This document shows, piece by piece, positions 1 through 8,879 of a stretch of 64,000 nt of DNA. The translations under genes were made by a program, and so were the position numbers. The first letter of the stretch is position 1; every line of letters begins with the position of its first letter. Where the stretch lies: contig JAGVYD010000013.1 in NCBI GenBank assembly GCA_018303405.1, positions 22,400 through 86,399 of the forward strand, written 5' to 3'. The notes beneath the pieces were generated by a model. The model had not been told where the DNA came from, did not search any database, and saw nothing but the letters and a program-made list of their open reading frames with translations. The DNA comes from Candidatus Woesearchaeota archaeon. Its GTDB lineage: Archaea; Nanobdellota; Nanobdellia; Woesearchaeales; JABMPP01.

Positions 1-1020
1 GATATGGATTTTATCAGGGCAGCGTCTGATGTTACAAATGTGCTGCCACAGACATCAATCACCCACAAGCCAATTTTAGAACAAATTTTTGAGGATACAG
101 GTGTTAATCGCATAATTGTTGGGAAGCCTATCACGGATATCAACAGAATTCTCCGTGGAGAAGACACCTCTGTGGCAAAATATGTCAATGGCAGGCTAAG
201 ACTTGATAAGGTTGTCTATTTCCCTGCTTTCGACAAGTTGGCGTTGCCAGCCAGGGATTTAATTGACAGCACTCTTTATTTCTACAATTCCCTTGGAAAG
301 CCTTCAACTGTCATCTACACCGGACTGGGTTGTCCGCACCCCTGCAGGTTTTATTGCCCTTATCCCTCAGGCGAAGGGACCATATGGATAAGCCGCAGTG
401 CCCAGGGCATTTTCTCAGAAATCAATGATGCCATGAAAACCGGCAGCAACTCGTTCTACTTTAAGGATACTTTGTTTACCAGTGATCGCGCAAGAGTAAT
501 GGACTTGTCCAGGCTGCTTGTGGCAAATCAAGCCAAGATCAGATGGTGGTGCGAAACACGAGCAGACCAGCTGGATGAACAGCTCATGGAATCTATGAGG
601 GAATCAGGTCTTGCAGGTTTGAACCTCGGGATTGAGTCAGGTGATGAGGTTGTCCGGCGCACCAAAACCAAGAATGGTCTAAGCGATAGCAAAATTGATG
701 CTGTTATAAGGTCAGCAGATAAGCTGGGAATAAAGTACGCTTTCCTTGTGATGGTTGGGCATCCCGCTGAGACTCCAGAAACAACCCAGGCTACCTTGGA
801 TATTGTGAAAAGGTATCATCCATTTGAAGTTGGCATATGCTATGCGACACCCTACCCCGGTACCGGACTTTATACATTGGCCGAATCCAAGGGGTGGCTG
901 GTGGATAGGGATCTGTCCCATTATGACGGTCGCACCCCTGTTATGCGAACGGATAACATGTCAATTGCAGACATGAAACTATTTTATAATCAATTAAATC
1001 AAATGAGGACTAGAAGATGA
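1..1020 (+). CDS. B12-type radical SAM protein, 5' end outside window
   Basis: The reading frame is open from base 1, so the ATG at 4 is probably internal and the true start lies to the left. Residues 30-90 resemble the linker that follows a cobalamin-binding domain in B12-dependent radical SAM enzymes (a GE-like segment, then a PARDLID stretch). The core starts near residue 105. Its cluster motif reads GCPHPCRFYC, that is CX3CX3C rather than the usual CX3CX2C. A GIESGDE segment near residue 210 matches the SAM-binding strand seen in Elp3/MiaB-like enzymes. Its stop overlaps the next start by ATGA, so it is co-translated with the SPASM protein. The substrate is unknown. The fold is well supported; the B12 domain is inferred. 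Confidence 0.85.
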   Translation, partial: DMDFIRAASDVTNVLPQTSITHKPILEQIFEDTGVNRIIVGKPITDINRILRGEDTSVAKYVNGRLRLDKVVYFPAFDKLALPARDLIDSTLYFYNSLGKPSTVIYTGLGCPHPCRFYCPYPSGEGTIWISRSAQGIFSEINDAMKTGSNSFYFKDTLFTSDRARVMDLSRLLVANQAKIRWWCETRADQLDEQLMESMRESGLAGLNLGIESGDEVVRRTKTKNGLSDSKIDAVIRSADKLGIKYAFLVMVGHPAETPETTQATLDIVKRYHPFEVGICYATPYPGTGLYTLAESKGWLVDRDLSHYDGRTPVMRTDNMSIADMKLFYNQLNQMRTRR

Positions 1021-1913
1021 CAGAAAATGTAAAACCGGTACACATACTTGATTTGGAGCTTACAAATTATTGCAACGCTGACTGCGTTTTTTGCCCTAGG
1101 GACAGCCTTGGAAGGCAGACCGGCTTAATGAGCCGCGAGACTTTGGATGCAATTATTGAGAATATTGACGGATTTGACTTCAGGTCCATAAACCTGTCCG
1201 GGTTTGGTGAGCCCTTGTTGAATAAGAAAATATGGGAGTTTGTGCGCCTGATTAAATCATCCAATGATTCGCCACTTGTGCTTGTCACGAATGGCGCATT
1301 GATGCATGAGGATGCAGCCCGATTTATTTTGGATACTGGCATTGATGAGGTTAGAGTTAGCTACAATGGCAGCAGTGAGGAAATCTATAATGCCATGATG
1401 AAAAGGCTGGATTATCACGCCACAACTGCGAATGTGCTTGGTTTAATCCGGACAAAAGGAGCAAGGCAGAAGCCTGTTGTCTCTATCAACACAGTTGCAA
1501 CGGACTACAATACCAGAGACCTTAACAACCTTATCAATTTCTGGACTGAACACGGTGCTGACAAGATTGTGGTTCACCAATGTCACAATCGCGGTGGCTA
1601 TCTCCCGGACATGAACATTAGGGAGGACATAATTCGCGAAGTTGTACAAGGTGAACGGGCTGATATCAAACCTCAAATACAGCAGTTTCCAACCGAGATA
1701 AACTGCAAGCTCTACAACGAACAGATCTTTGTAGCTTGGAATGGAAAAGTGCTTCTTTGCTGCAACGACCTAGAGGGGGGATATGTTTTAGCAGATATAA
1801 CATCACAAAATATAAAAGAGATATTGCATATAAAGGGACAATATAAGGATCTGCCAGCAATGCCAGCCTTATGTCAGGATTGCCAATATCATCCAATACA
1901 GACAAAGAGATGA
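1017..1913 (+). CDS. radical SAM/SPASM domain protein
   Basis: A 298-residue protein with the cluster motif CNADCVFC (CX3CX2C) at residues 19-26, a GFGEPLLN segment near residue 61 that matches the conserved GGEP-type strand, and a C-terminal cysteine set (INCK, LLCCND, CQDCQ) typical of a SPASM domain holding an auxiliary iron-sulfur cluster. SPASM enzymes modify peptides, proteins or small metabolites; no precursor peptide is visible nearby. The ATGA overlaps at both ends put it in the middle of a three-gene operon between a B12-type radical SAM protein and a HAD phosphatase. Confidence 0.85.
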   Translation: MTENVKPVHILDLELTNYCNADCVFCPRDSLGRQTGLMSRETLDAIIENIDGFDFRSINLSGFGEPLLNKKIWEFVRLIKSSNDSPLVLVTNGALMHEDAARFILDTGIDEVRVSYNGSSEEIYNAMMKRLDYHATTANVLGLIRTKGARQKPVVSINTVATDYNTRDLNNLINFWTEHGADKIVVHQCHNRGGYLPDMNIREDIIREVVQGERADIKPQIQQFPTEINCKLYNEQIFVAWNGKVLLCCNDLEGGYVLADITSQNIKEILHIKGQYKDLPAMPALCQDCQYHPIQTKR

Positions 1914-2578
1914 AAATCATGAAAAAACTGGTTTTGTGGGATATTGACGGAACAATACTGACAGACGGAGGTGCCGGACATAGGGCATTTGAAAAGGCAA
2001 TAGGGTCTTTCCTTAATTTGGCCAAAATAAGGCATGTGCGCAAAGCCGGCAAGACAGACCCGGCAATTATCAGAGAAATGCTCATGGCTAATGGCTATGA
2101 CCATGGGCAAATTGATGTCACCTCCAAATTGCTGAATGAGTACGCAAAATATTTTGCAGAAGAATTTTCAAAGGCAAAGGATGCCAAGCTCATCTCAAAT
2201 TCCTATGACGCTGTCACGGCACTGGCAGGAAATGGGGACTGTGTGCAGGGGCTGGTAACGGGAAATCTTAAGTCTATTGCGCTGGATAAAATGAGAAAAT
2301 TTGGCTTAATTGCTTACCTCGCTGATGGTGGCTTTGGCTCTGATTCTGATGAGCGAAACGCTATTGCGGAAATAGCGGTAAAACGTTTTCGGAAGAAATA
2401 CCCTGACATTGCGGAGATTTTTCTGGTTGGAGATACTCAGAGCGATATCAGGGCAGGTAAGCATATTGGAGCAATAGTAATTGCTGTCGGAACCGCAGAA
2501 AAAAGGGCAGAATTTGAGGCGGCTGGTGCTGATTTTATAATGGGTAACTTAAAAGAAATATCACAAATCATCAAATAG
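1910..2578 (+). CDS. HAD-superfamily phosphatase (phosphoglycolate phosphatase-like)
   Basis: About 222 residues. Motif I is DIDGT, with the nucleophile Asp near residue 12. Motif II is the Thr of VTGN. A GDTQSD segment near residue 180 carries the magnesium-binding acidic residues. The region between looks like a helical cap of the PGP/Gph type. I chose the ATG at 1910 because it forms an ATGA overlap with the preceding stop; the ATG at 1919 is the alternative, and an in-frame ATG at 1871 would lie inside the SPASM gene. It closes the radical SAM operon, so it may dephosphorylate a product or intermediate of that pathway; this is inference. Confidence 0.82.
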   Translation: MKIMKKLVLWDIDGTILTDGGAGHRAFEKAIGSFLNLAKIRHVRKAGKTDPAIIREMLMANGYDHGQIDVTSKLLNEYAKYFAEEFSKAKDAKLISNSYDAVTALAGNGDCVQGLVTGNLKSIALDKMRKFGLIAYLADGGFGSDSDERNAIAEIAVKRFRKKYPDIAEIFLVGDTQSDIRAGKHIGAIVIAVGTAEKRAEFEAAGADFIMGNLKEISQIIK

Positions 2579-2630
2579 AAGCAGTTTCTCCTTTTTTGAA
2601 AGCCTCTTTGTCACACGCCTTGTCATTTTT

Positions 2631-2658
2631 ATTTCATGTATATTATTTCATGTATATT
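2631..2658. repeat. 14-bp perfect tandem duplication at the 3' end of purA
   Basis: The unit ATTTCATGTATATT occurs twice head to tail at 2631-2644 and 2645-2658. On the minus strand the copy at 2645-2658 covers the last codons of purA, and the TAA stop straddles the junction. The other copy lies just beyond the stop. It is probably a slippage duplication that left the product unchanged. Confidence 0.9.
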
Positions 2659-3908
2659 GTTTCACCCCTGGATGGACCGGTGGTTATCATATGCACAGGC
2701 CGGTTTGTAGATGACTGAATGAAATCCACAAAATAACGGGCTTGTGACGGAAGCTTTGATGCATCGGTCATCCCTCTAGTCGATGATTTCCATCCTGGAA
2801 TATGCTCATATACCGGGTTTGCCTTTTCCAGCAGAGCCCTATTTGGGGTGAACTCGTCCACTCTGTTGCCATCGATTTCGTAGGCAACGCACACCGGAAT
2901 CTCATGGAATTGATCCAAAATGTCCAAATGAGTGAGCGCCAACTTGTTGAAGCCTGCAGCATCCACAGAGTATTTTAGTGCAAGCATATCCAATCCACCT
3001 ATTCTTCTGGGTCTCTTTGTTGTTGCCCCATACTCATTGGCAATTTGCTTGATATGTTCTGCAACATCCCCGAAAATCTCAGTGACAAATGGGCCGCTAC
3101 CGACACATGTTTCATATGTCTTCACCACACCGACTATGTTTTCAAACTTGTCTGGTGGAATTCCCTCATAAATGCTAACTCCAGCAGGCACTGTGGTGGA
3201 TGAAGTTACATATGGGTATACACCTAAGTTGATATCTCTCATAGTGCCAAGCTGCCCCTCGAATAGCACATTTTTTCCGGCATTGATTGCATTCTTAAGC
3301 AAAGTTTTTGTATCCGTTACATGGGGAAGAAGCCTCTCCCTCCACTGTCTGGCGCTGTCAACAATATACCCCAAATCACCTTCCCAATTATACAACCCTG
3401 CAAGAATTTTCTTTTTGGTTGCAATCTGTTCAGATAGTTTCTCATAGAAACTACGTTCGTCCAGAAGGTCAAAAAATTTCAGCGCTTCACGCGTCATCAC
3501 ATCTGCATAAGCAAACCCAACCCCTTTTTTTGTTGTGCCTATCCTATTTTCTTGCCTCTCTCTCATCTCATCGAGAACCTGATGAAACGGAAGCAAGACA
3601 TTTGCATCCCGTGAGATCAGCATATTTTCAGTGCTGAAGCCGGCATCGTTGAGCATTTGCATCTCCTTCAATATACTTTCAGGATTTACAACCATGCCTG
3701 ATCCAAGAATTGTTATTACTGATGCATGAAATATTCCTGAAGGGATAAGATGCACGATATACTCTTTATTGCCAAAGGTTACTGTATGCCCTGCATTGTC
3801 CCCTCCTTGATACCTGACATTATAATCAAAACGAGATGATAATTCATCTACTACTCTCCCCTTGCCCTCGTCCCCATACTGGGCGCCTGCAATTATTGTA
3901 ACTCCCAT
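2643..3908 (-). CDS. purA: adenylosuccinate synthetase
   Basis: Joins IMP and aspartate with GTP to give adenylosuccinate, the first step from IMP to AMP. The protein has 421 residues, the usual length. The N-terminus carries GAQYGDEGKG with catalytic Asp13, and NAGHTV with His41, at the same numbering as the E. coli enzyme. LIPSGI and a C-terminal TGPSRGETI segment also match the family. Asp13 argues against the phage PurZ branch, which changes that residue. No other purine gene is in the window. The last codons lie in a 14-bp tandem duplication (2631-2658) that includes the stop codon. Confidence 0.95.
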   Translation of the reverse strand: MGVTIIAGAQYGDEGKGRVVDELSSRFDYNVRYQGGDNAGHTVTFGNKEYIVHLIPSGIFHASVITILGSGMVVNPESILKEMQMLNDAGFSTENMLISRDANVLLPFHQVLDEMRERQENRIGTTKKGVGFAYADVMTREALKFFDLLDERSFYEKLSEQIATKKKILAGLYNWEGDLGYIVDSARQWRERLLPHVTDTKTLLKNAINAGKNVLFEGQLGTMRDINLGVYPYVTSSTTVPAGVSIYEGIPPDKFENIVGVVKTYETCVGSGPFVTEIFGDVAEHIKQIANEYGATTKRPRRIGGLDMLALKYSVDAAGFNKLALTHLDILDQFHEIPVCVAYEIDGNRVDEFTPNRALLEKANPVYEHIPGWKSSTRGMTDASKLPSQARYFVDFIQSSTNRPVHMITTGPSRGETIYMK

Positions 3909-4152
3909 TCATTCCCCCTGTCCTAAATATTCTGTTTTCCCAAACCAAAAACAACTGCAAAACTCAATCTATAATAATGAACAATATCTTATAAAGCTAT
4001 CTGTTTTTACTATTGTTGCATAGTTGCATTTTTTTCATACCGGATAGGTGACATATTCAATGAGAATCGGCCATATCAAAAGGGGCTATTCCAGTAAAAT
4101 CCATATACTTCAATCCGCAAAGCATAAATACCCGCTTAAATTCTTTAATCGC

Positions 4153-4623
4153 ATGGCAAAACAGCAGGTAAGCAGGGACACTCCGCTGGCAGAGCTGACG
4201 CTCCGCCGGTATGAGCGGCCTTTTGACCTCAAAAAAAGGGAGCTTGTCAAGAAATTGTGCCTGAGCCTGGGGCTGCTGAATCCCGGAGACTCAAGGGATG
4301 TCATAGTGGACGTCCTTGTCGTGATTTTGGAGTCAAGGAAAACGGGGCAGCCGCTCACATCCGGCGAAATTACTGAAAAAGTTGTGCAAAGCAGGAAGCA
4401 GGAAAAGCTGAAGCTGCTCGGCATAGCGCATTCAAACATAAGGCGCCAGATTTCAAGGCTCAGGAAGCTTTACCTTGTTGAAAAATCAAAGAATCGTTAT
4501 CGCATCGCTGAAAATGGGATGCTGCTGGAGGCATTTGCAGAGAAAGTCCAGGATTTTGTCCTGCCCGCAATTGTGAACAGGGTCAGGGATTACCTAAGGC
4601 AGGTTGATGATGAATTCTCATAG
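4153..4623 (+). CDS. winged-helix domain protein
   Basis: A 156-residue basic protein. A longer in-frame start exists at 4048, but a TATA-like CATAAATA at about 4124-4131 lies close to 26 nt before the ATG at 4153, so a leaderless start there is favoured. Residues 70-130 (TSGEITEKVV, then a helix rich in Arg and Lys, then YLVEKSKNRYRI) look like a winged helix-turn-helix ending in a beta wing. The C-terminal 30 residues are probably helical. It may be a transcription factor. It is transcribed toward the minus-strand surface-protein block. I do not recognise the family. Confidence 0.65.
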   Translation: MAKQQVSRDTPLAELTLRRYERPFDLKKRELVKKLCLSLGLLNPGDSRDVIVDVLVVILESRKTGQPLTSGEITEKVVQSRKQEKLKLLGIAHSNIRRQISRLRKLYLVEKSKNRYRIAENGMLLEAFAEKVQDFVLPAIVNRVRDYLRQVDDEFS

Positions 4624-4673
4624 GATGCTGAAAAATTCTTGATTATTTCCTGATCTTCTTGATTATTCCCTAA

Positions 4674-5471
4674 TTATTTTTTGTCCAAAGCCCTTAGGGC
4701 ATTCAATGCCATGAAATGCCGTGCCCAGTTCAGGTACAAGAGCAAAAGCACAAGGTAAGAGAATACAAAGGCCATTTCAGGCAGCTTCTCCAGCAGGTTG
4801 CCAATCCATGATATCATGACAAGCATCAGCCATGCAATAAAAATTCCAGGCAGAATGTAATCCCAGCTTTTGGCCAGCCGCCAGCATGCTTTCATCCCGT
4901 CGGCAAATTTCTTTTGGCTTGCCAATCCGAATACAAATGCAGCATAGGCATAGAAAAAAACCAGCATGACACCTGCGCCAATGACCGGTATTGCATTTGG
5001 ATTGAGGGTTTTTTCAAAGAGCAATGCCATCGACCCTATCAATCCCAGCATGATAAACTTGAAAATGCCAAGCAGCAGCGCTGTCCTGCCAAGCTGGATC
5101 CGTGACTGGCCTTTCGCCCCGGCATTCCTGAAATACGCCTGAAGAATAAAAGCCCTCCAAAACATCCAGTTAATCAGGATTAAAATCAGGCCAATAATGC
5201 CAATTGCCTTTATCTGGGTGACGCTTGCAGCCAGCTGGGCAATCAATTCAGGGGACTGCACATCAGGATTTTGCTCGAATGCATTCATGGCCCCGAATGC
5301 CTGGTCAGTCATGACAAAAAAAAGGATAATTATCAAAAAGAAGATAGAGTAGCCAAGAACATCGAGCCCGAGATTTTTCAGGAACGGCTCCCTGAATCTC
5401 CAGCTCTCAAGGAATGAGGATTTTAGCCCCTGAAGGAATCCATGTGCTGCCTTTGCTTTTCTTTTTGCCAT
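4674..5471 (-). CDS. multi-pass membrane protein
   Basis: 265 residues with about six hydrophobic segments (near 38-55, 90-110, 130-150, 160-182, 208-226 and 235-250) and a basic N-terminus (MAKRKAKA). No catalytic motif is visible. It is the last gene of a minus-strand run in which four large exported proteins precede it, separated from the pilin-like gene by only 4 bp. It may be the membrane anchor or assembly factor of that surface system, judged by position only. Confidence 0.7.
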   Translation of the reverse strand: MAKRKAKAAHGFLQGLKSSFLESWRFREPFLKNLGLDVLGYSIFFLIIILFFVMTDQAFGAMNAFEQNPDVQSPELIAQLAASVTQIKAIGIIGLILILINWMFWRAFILQAYFRNAGAKGQSRIQLGRTALLLGIFKFIMLGLIGSMALLFEKTLNPNAIPVIGAGVMLVFFYAYAAFVFGLASQKKFADGMKACWRLAKSWDYILPGIFIAWLMLVMISWIGNLLEKLPEMAFVFSYLVLLLLYLNWARHFMALNALRALDKK

Positions 5472-5475
5472 AAAA

Positions 5476-7635
5476 CTAAATTAATTGCGGCTTTAATAAA
5501 TCTTTGTTATTGCTGTATTGCATGCAGAACTCCAAATGGTCAGCAGCCCTTCCAATCTCAGAATACCATGCTGGCAGGCCTTCATTTGTTGTTTTTACCA
5601 CAACTGTGTTATAATCAAGGTAATTGTCCGGAACATCAAGCTCCGCGGACACCCCTCCAACCATAATCAGGCTGACTTCCACATCTTCAGGGGGGAAGGT
5701 GTAGCCTCCAAATGATTCGCTGTCGGCAAAATAAGTGTGCGGCGAATCCTCTGGGAATTCCAGGTAAAGCTGCGCTTCAATCAGGTACTTGCCCGGCGCG
5801 AGCCTTAATTTCCCGGCCGAGCCCGGCCTGAAATCCCTCACAACATCCTCCCATGTATTCTCATCAGCAGTAAGCCTTGTGACTTTGAGCTCTGAAAGTT
5901 TTTGCCCCGCATGCATGTCAGCTGCCGGGCCAGACAGTTCACAGCTGGCATCGTCGCCAGGCAATGTCAGGTAAGTGGTGTCATAAATCTGCGCCTTGAT
6001 GTCATATTCCTTGAGCGGAACCATGGTGTACTCAATCTCTATTCCCTCCTGGTCTTCAAACTGCTCAGAATTGAAAAGGTAATTCGCGCCCATGAACTGC
6101 GGATGCCTTAGCATGACAAGCCCATTGCTGCAAATCGGGAATTTTCCCAAAACTTTTGAATTTGCCTCTGAATAGCCTATGTTGCAAATCCCTGCATTTG
6201 GCGTGCATTGGTATTCAACTGTGGCGCCTGAAATCTTGTTGTTTGGCAAAAGCGAGTTTTTCAATGTTATCTGTATGGGCGGTGTTTGCGGCTGCCCTGG
6301 GTCGCAGTCCAGCAATCCCGGGACTGGCGATGGCACCTCATCATCAGTTTCAAGGGCCAAGTCGCCTGTTTCTGAAATCCTGGGCCAGTTGTCTGCAACA
6401 ACAACAAGTATTGGGAACTGGAAAAGATACTCCTGGCCTTCCTGCTGGTCGTAGATGGTGACAATAAGCGGGAAGGCGAAGCTGTACTGGAACCTGTAAG
6501 TGGTCAGGCATTCGTCTGAAAACGGGTTGCCTGAATCAACTGAAACTGGCGGCTCAAGGATTCCGCTCCTGCCCCACAATCCATTTATCCCGAATGCGAG
6601 CAATGGCTTTGCCTCAAAATCAACTGCAAATTCACTATACTGGTCTTCTGTAATGTTCAGTATCATTCCCGTGAAGAAATTATTCTGCGCCGCCCTGAGG
6701 AAGTCGTCATACTCCTCTGTCTGCAGCACCCTGAGCCTCTCATAATCTGTGTGGTTGATTCGCATGTAAGGGATGTTGTCAGTAAGCATGTACTGGAAAT
6801 TATCCACGACCTGCGCCATGTTCCACCTGGTCTTTTCATTGCACCCTTCCGTGACAAGGCCATAATGCCTCGGCGGCAATTCCTCTGGCGTCTTGCCTTC
6901 ATAGCCAACCATGATGCTGTCCAGCACAGCCCTTTCAAAAATCACGTCGTTTGCTTCCTTGTAAAGGATGTCAGCAGCCAGCTGGTAGACTTTTTTCAGC
7001 TTGACATTAACCTCCCCCCTGAAAAAATTCAGGTCATTTGTCTCGCCTTGCCGTGTGACTTTCAATGGATAATCAAGGTTCACAACAACATTCTGTTCAG
7101 TAATGTCAACTCTTGAGCTGATTGTCCCGAGCTCCTCAACCTCAAATCCCTGCGCTTCCATGCTTTCAAACCCTTCCAGGCATTCGCCGATATGCGCATT
7201 GACATACCTTTCAATCTGGCTCTGGACAGAATAGTCAGCAGGGGCTTCCTTGTAAAGCAAGGGGACGTTTTCAATAGTGGGCAGACCGTTCTTGTGGAAA
7301 ATCCAGTAGGGCACAAAAACCCCGTCAACAGCCTCGACAAGGTTACCCGGGCTTGACCCTGATGGCTGCTCAAACCTGGGGGAATTCACATCAACCCAGC
7401 CGCCGTGCAAACCTAATTGCACAATTGCCTTTTGCGCTGCCTGGCTTGCGCACCGCGACACAAAATTATCCAATGGCTGGAGCGACAGCGGAACCTGTGT
7501 AACAACTGGAAAATTCACATTAAGGTCCTCCTCTGCCCTGTAAGTCCTGAAATAGAAGAATAGCGCGCTGCTGAAAAGCAGGACTATTGCAATTATGATA
7601 AATACAGTTATCTGGCCTCTTTTTTTCATGTTCAT
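5476..7635 (-). CDS. large exported protein with type IV pilin-like N-terminus
   Basis: 719 residues. The N-terminus is a short basic stretch, MNMKKRG, followed by QITVF and about 20 hydrophobic residues. This layout fits an archaeal class III signal peptide cut after KRG by a prepilin peptidase, except that it lacks the Glu at +5 found in classical pilins. The rest is a predicted beta-rich extracellular part with scattered cysteines. The ATG at 7635 has GGGAGA about 7 nt upstream. Similar large KRGQI-VF proteins are common in DPANN genomes and have no proven role. It sits 15 bp after the preceding gene and is probably co-transcribed with it. Confidence 0.75.
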   Translation of the reverse strand: MNMKKRGQITVFIIIAIVLLFSSALFFYFRTYRAEEDLNVNFPVVTQVPLSLQPLDNFVSRCASQAAQKAIVQLGLHGGWVDVNSPRFEQPSGSSPGNLVEAVDGVFVPYWIFHKNGLPTIENVPLLYKEAPADYSVQSQIERYVNAHIGECLEGFESMEAQGFEVEELGTISSRVDITEQNVVVNLDYPLKVTRQGETNDLNFFRGEVNVKLKKVYQLAADILYKEANDVIFERAVLDSIMVGYEGKTPEELPPRHYGLVTEGCNEKTRWNMAQVVDNFQYMLTDNIPYMRINHTDYERLRVLQTEEYDDFLRAAQNNFFTGMILNITEDQYSEFAVDFEAKPLLAFGINGLWGRSGILEPPVSVDSGNPFSDECLTTYRFQYSFAFPLIVTIYDQQEGQEYLFQFPILVVVADNWPRISETGDLALETDDEVPSPVPGLLDCDPGQPQTPPIQITLKNSLLPNNKISGATVEYQCTPNAGICNIGYSEANSKVLGKFPICSNGLVMLRHPQFMGANYLFNSEQFEDQEGIEIEYTMVPLKEYDIKAQIYDTTYLTLPGDDASCELSGPAADMHAGQKLSELKVTRLTADENTWEDVVRDFRPGSAGKLRLAPGKYLIEAQLYLEFPEDSPHTYFADSESFGGYTFPPEDVEVSLIMVGGVSAELDVPDNYLDYNTVVVKTTNEGLPAWYSEIGRAADHLEFCMQYSNNKDLLKPQLI

Positions 7636-7650
7636 CTTGATTCTCCCAAG

Positions 7651-8874
7651 CTAACAGTCGCCAAGCGCATGCCCTGGCAGTGCAGTTACCCAGCCGCACC
7701 CGCCGCTTCCGCTGCAAAAGTTCAGGCAGCGCTCCTGCCCGTTGTTGTAGCTGCTTCCGGACTTTGCCTGCACGCAAATTGTGTCATACCTGCACGGCTT
7801 GCCCTGGCAATAAATCGCATCCGTTGCATCATTCATCTGCTTGGCAATGCCGAACAAGTACCATTTCCTGTTTGCGGTGTATGACTGCACTGCAGCATTT
7901 GCAGCAAGGCGGTAAACATAATCGGATTTGCAGCTGTTCGTCAGCCAGATATCCCATGTTGAGTCAGCAACCGGGAAAATCCTGACTTCTATCTCATAAT
8001 TGTAAGTCTCATCATCAACCTGCTGCATCCGCCCGGCAAGCCTTACCGAGTCAGCATCCATCTGGGCAAAGTAAGCATTGAGGTCCAATGTAGGGATGTC
8101 GCCGTATGGCCCAACTGCAGGCAACAAGCCATAATGCGCAGGGTTGCTCCCGACTCCTGTCCTGAACACTCTTGCCCCTCCCATTTTTGTGAAATCCTCA
8201 TTTGTATCCTTGCAGGCTGACTGCAGCAATCCTATGCCACCCAACCCAATGCTCTTCACAACAGGGTCGAGCAAATTCTGGATAAATGGAGTAATAATGC
8301 TGCGGATTGCCGATGACAAAGGGGCTTGATTATATTTTACTGGTGCAGCAGCCGGAGGGGTAACAGGGACGGGTTCGAGCGGAGCCAATGGATCCTCAGA
8401 CGATAATTCGACTGTTCCAACAATCGGGGGCATTTCACCGCTTAGAGTTGGGCTTTCAGCAGTGCCGGCAGTGGACTCAGGGGTTAGCACATTTGCGTCA
8501 TAGTAATATGCATTAGCTTCTTCCATTGATGAAAATCCGCCAGGCGCAGTGCTTGCTGGCGATGCCTGCTGTGATGCGGCAGGTGGCGTTTCAACCACTG
8601 CTCGTGTCGCAGCAGCTTGTCCGGCAGTATAGCTTTGCTGGGCATGAGCTGACATCATTTGTCCACTGTACGAAGATGTTGAACCGCTGGCTGTTCCAGT
8701 TGACGGTATTGCAGGGGCAGGGCTGTTTCCTCCAAATATATTATTGACGTAGTTACTCACACCACTAATTCTCCAAGCGCCCTGTGCCATTCCTGCAAGA
8801 GGCATGCACAGGAAAACTATTATCACAACACTTGCAAGCACAATTCTCCTTCCATTTCTTGCGTTATTTATCAT
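7651..8874 (-). CDS. exported Cys-rich protein
   Basis: 407 residues from the ATG at 8874; a TTG 27 bp upstream would overlap the preceding gene more. Residues 10-30 form a signal peptide or signal anchor ending near GMAQG. Residues 40-190 are low-complexity, rich in Ser, Ala, Pro and Thr, as in extracellular linkers. The C-terminal 200 residues are compact and hold about nine cysteines, including CQGKPC and a final GDC. The start lies 5 bp inside the reach of the upstream 1363-residue gene, so translation is likely coupled. The function is unknown; the context suggests a subunit of a cell-surface complex. Confidence 0.7.
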   Translation of the reverse strand: MINNARNGRRIVLASVVIIVFLCMPLAGMAQGAWRISGVSNYVNNIFGGNSPAPAIPSTGTASGSTSSYSGQMMSAHAQQSYTAGQAAATRAVVETPPAASQQASPASTAPGGFSSMEEANAYYYDANVLTPESTAGTAESPTLSGEMPPIVGTVELSSEDPLAPLEPVPVTPPAAAPVKYNQAPLSSAIRSIITPFIQNLLDPVVKSIGLGGIGLLQSACKDTNEDFTKMGGARVFRTGVGSNPAHYGLLPAVGPYGDIPTLDLNAYFAQMDADSVRLAGRMQQVDDETYNYEIEVRIFPVADSTWDIWLTNSCKSDYVYRLAANAAVQSYTANRKWYLFGIAKQMNDATDAIYCQGKPCRYDTICVQAKSGSSYNNGQERCLNFCSGSGGCGWVTALPGHALGDC

Positions 8875-8879
8875 CTTTC

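Noticed and set aside
2643..3908. Phage-type PurZ (Z-genome) rather than purA
   Set aside because: The catalytic Asp13 of GDEGKG is retained, which is the PurA state.
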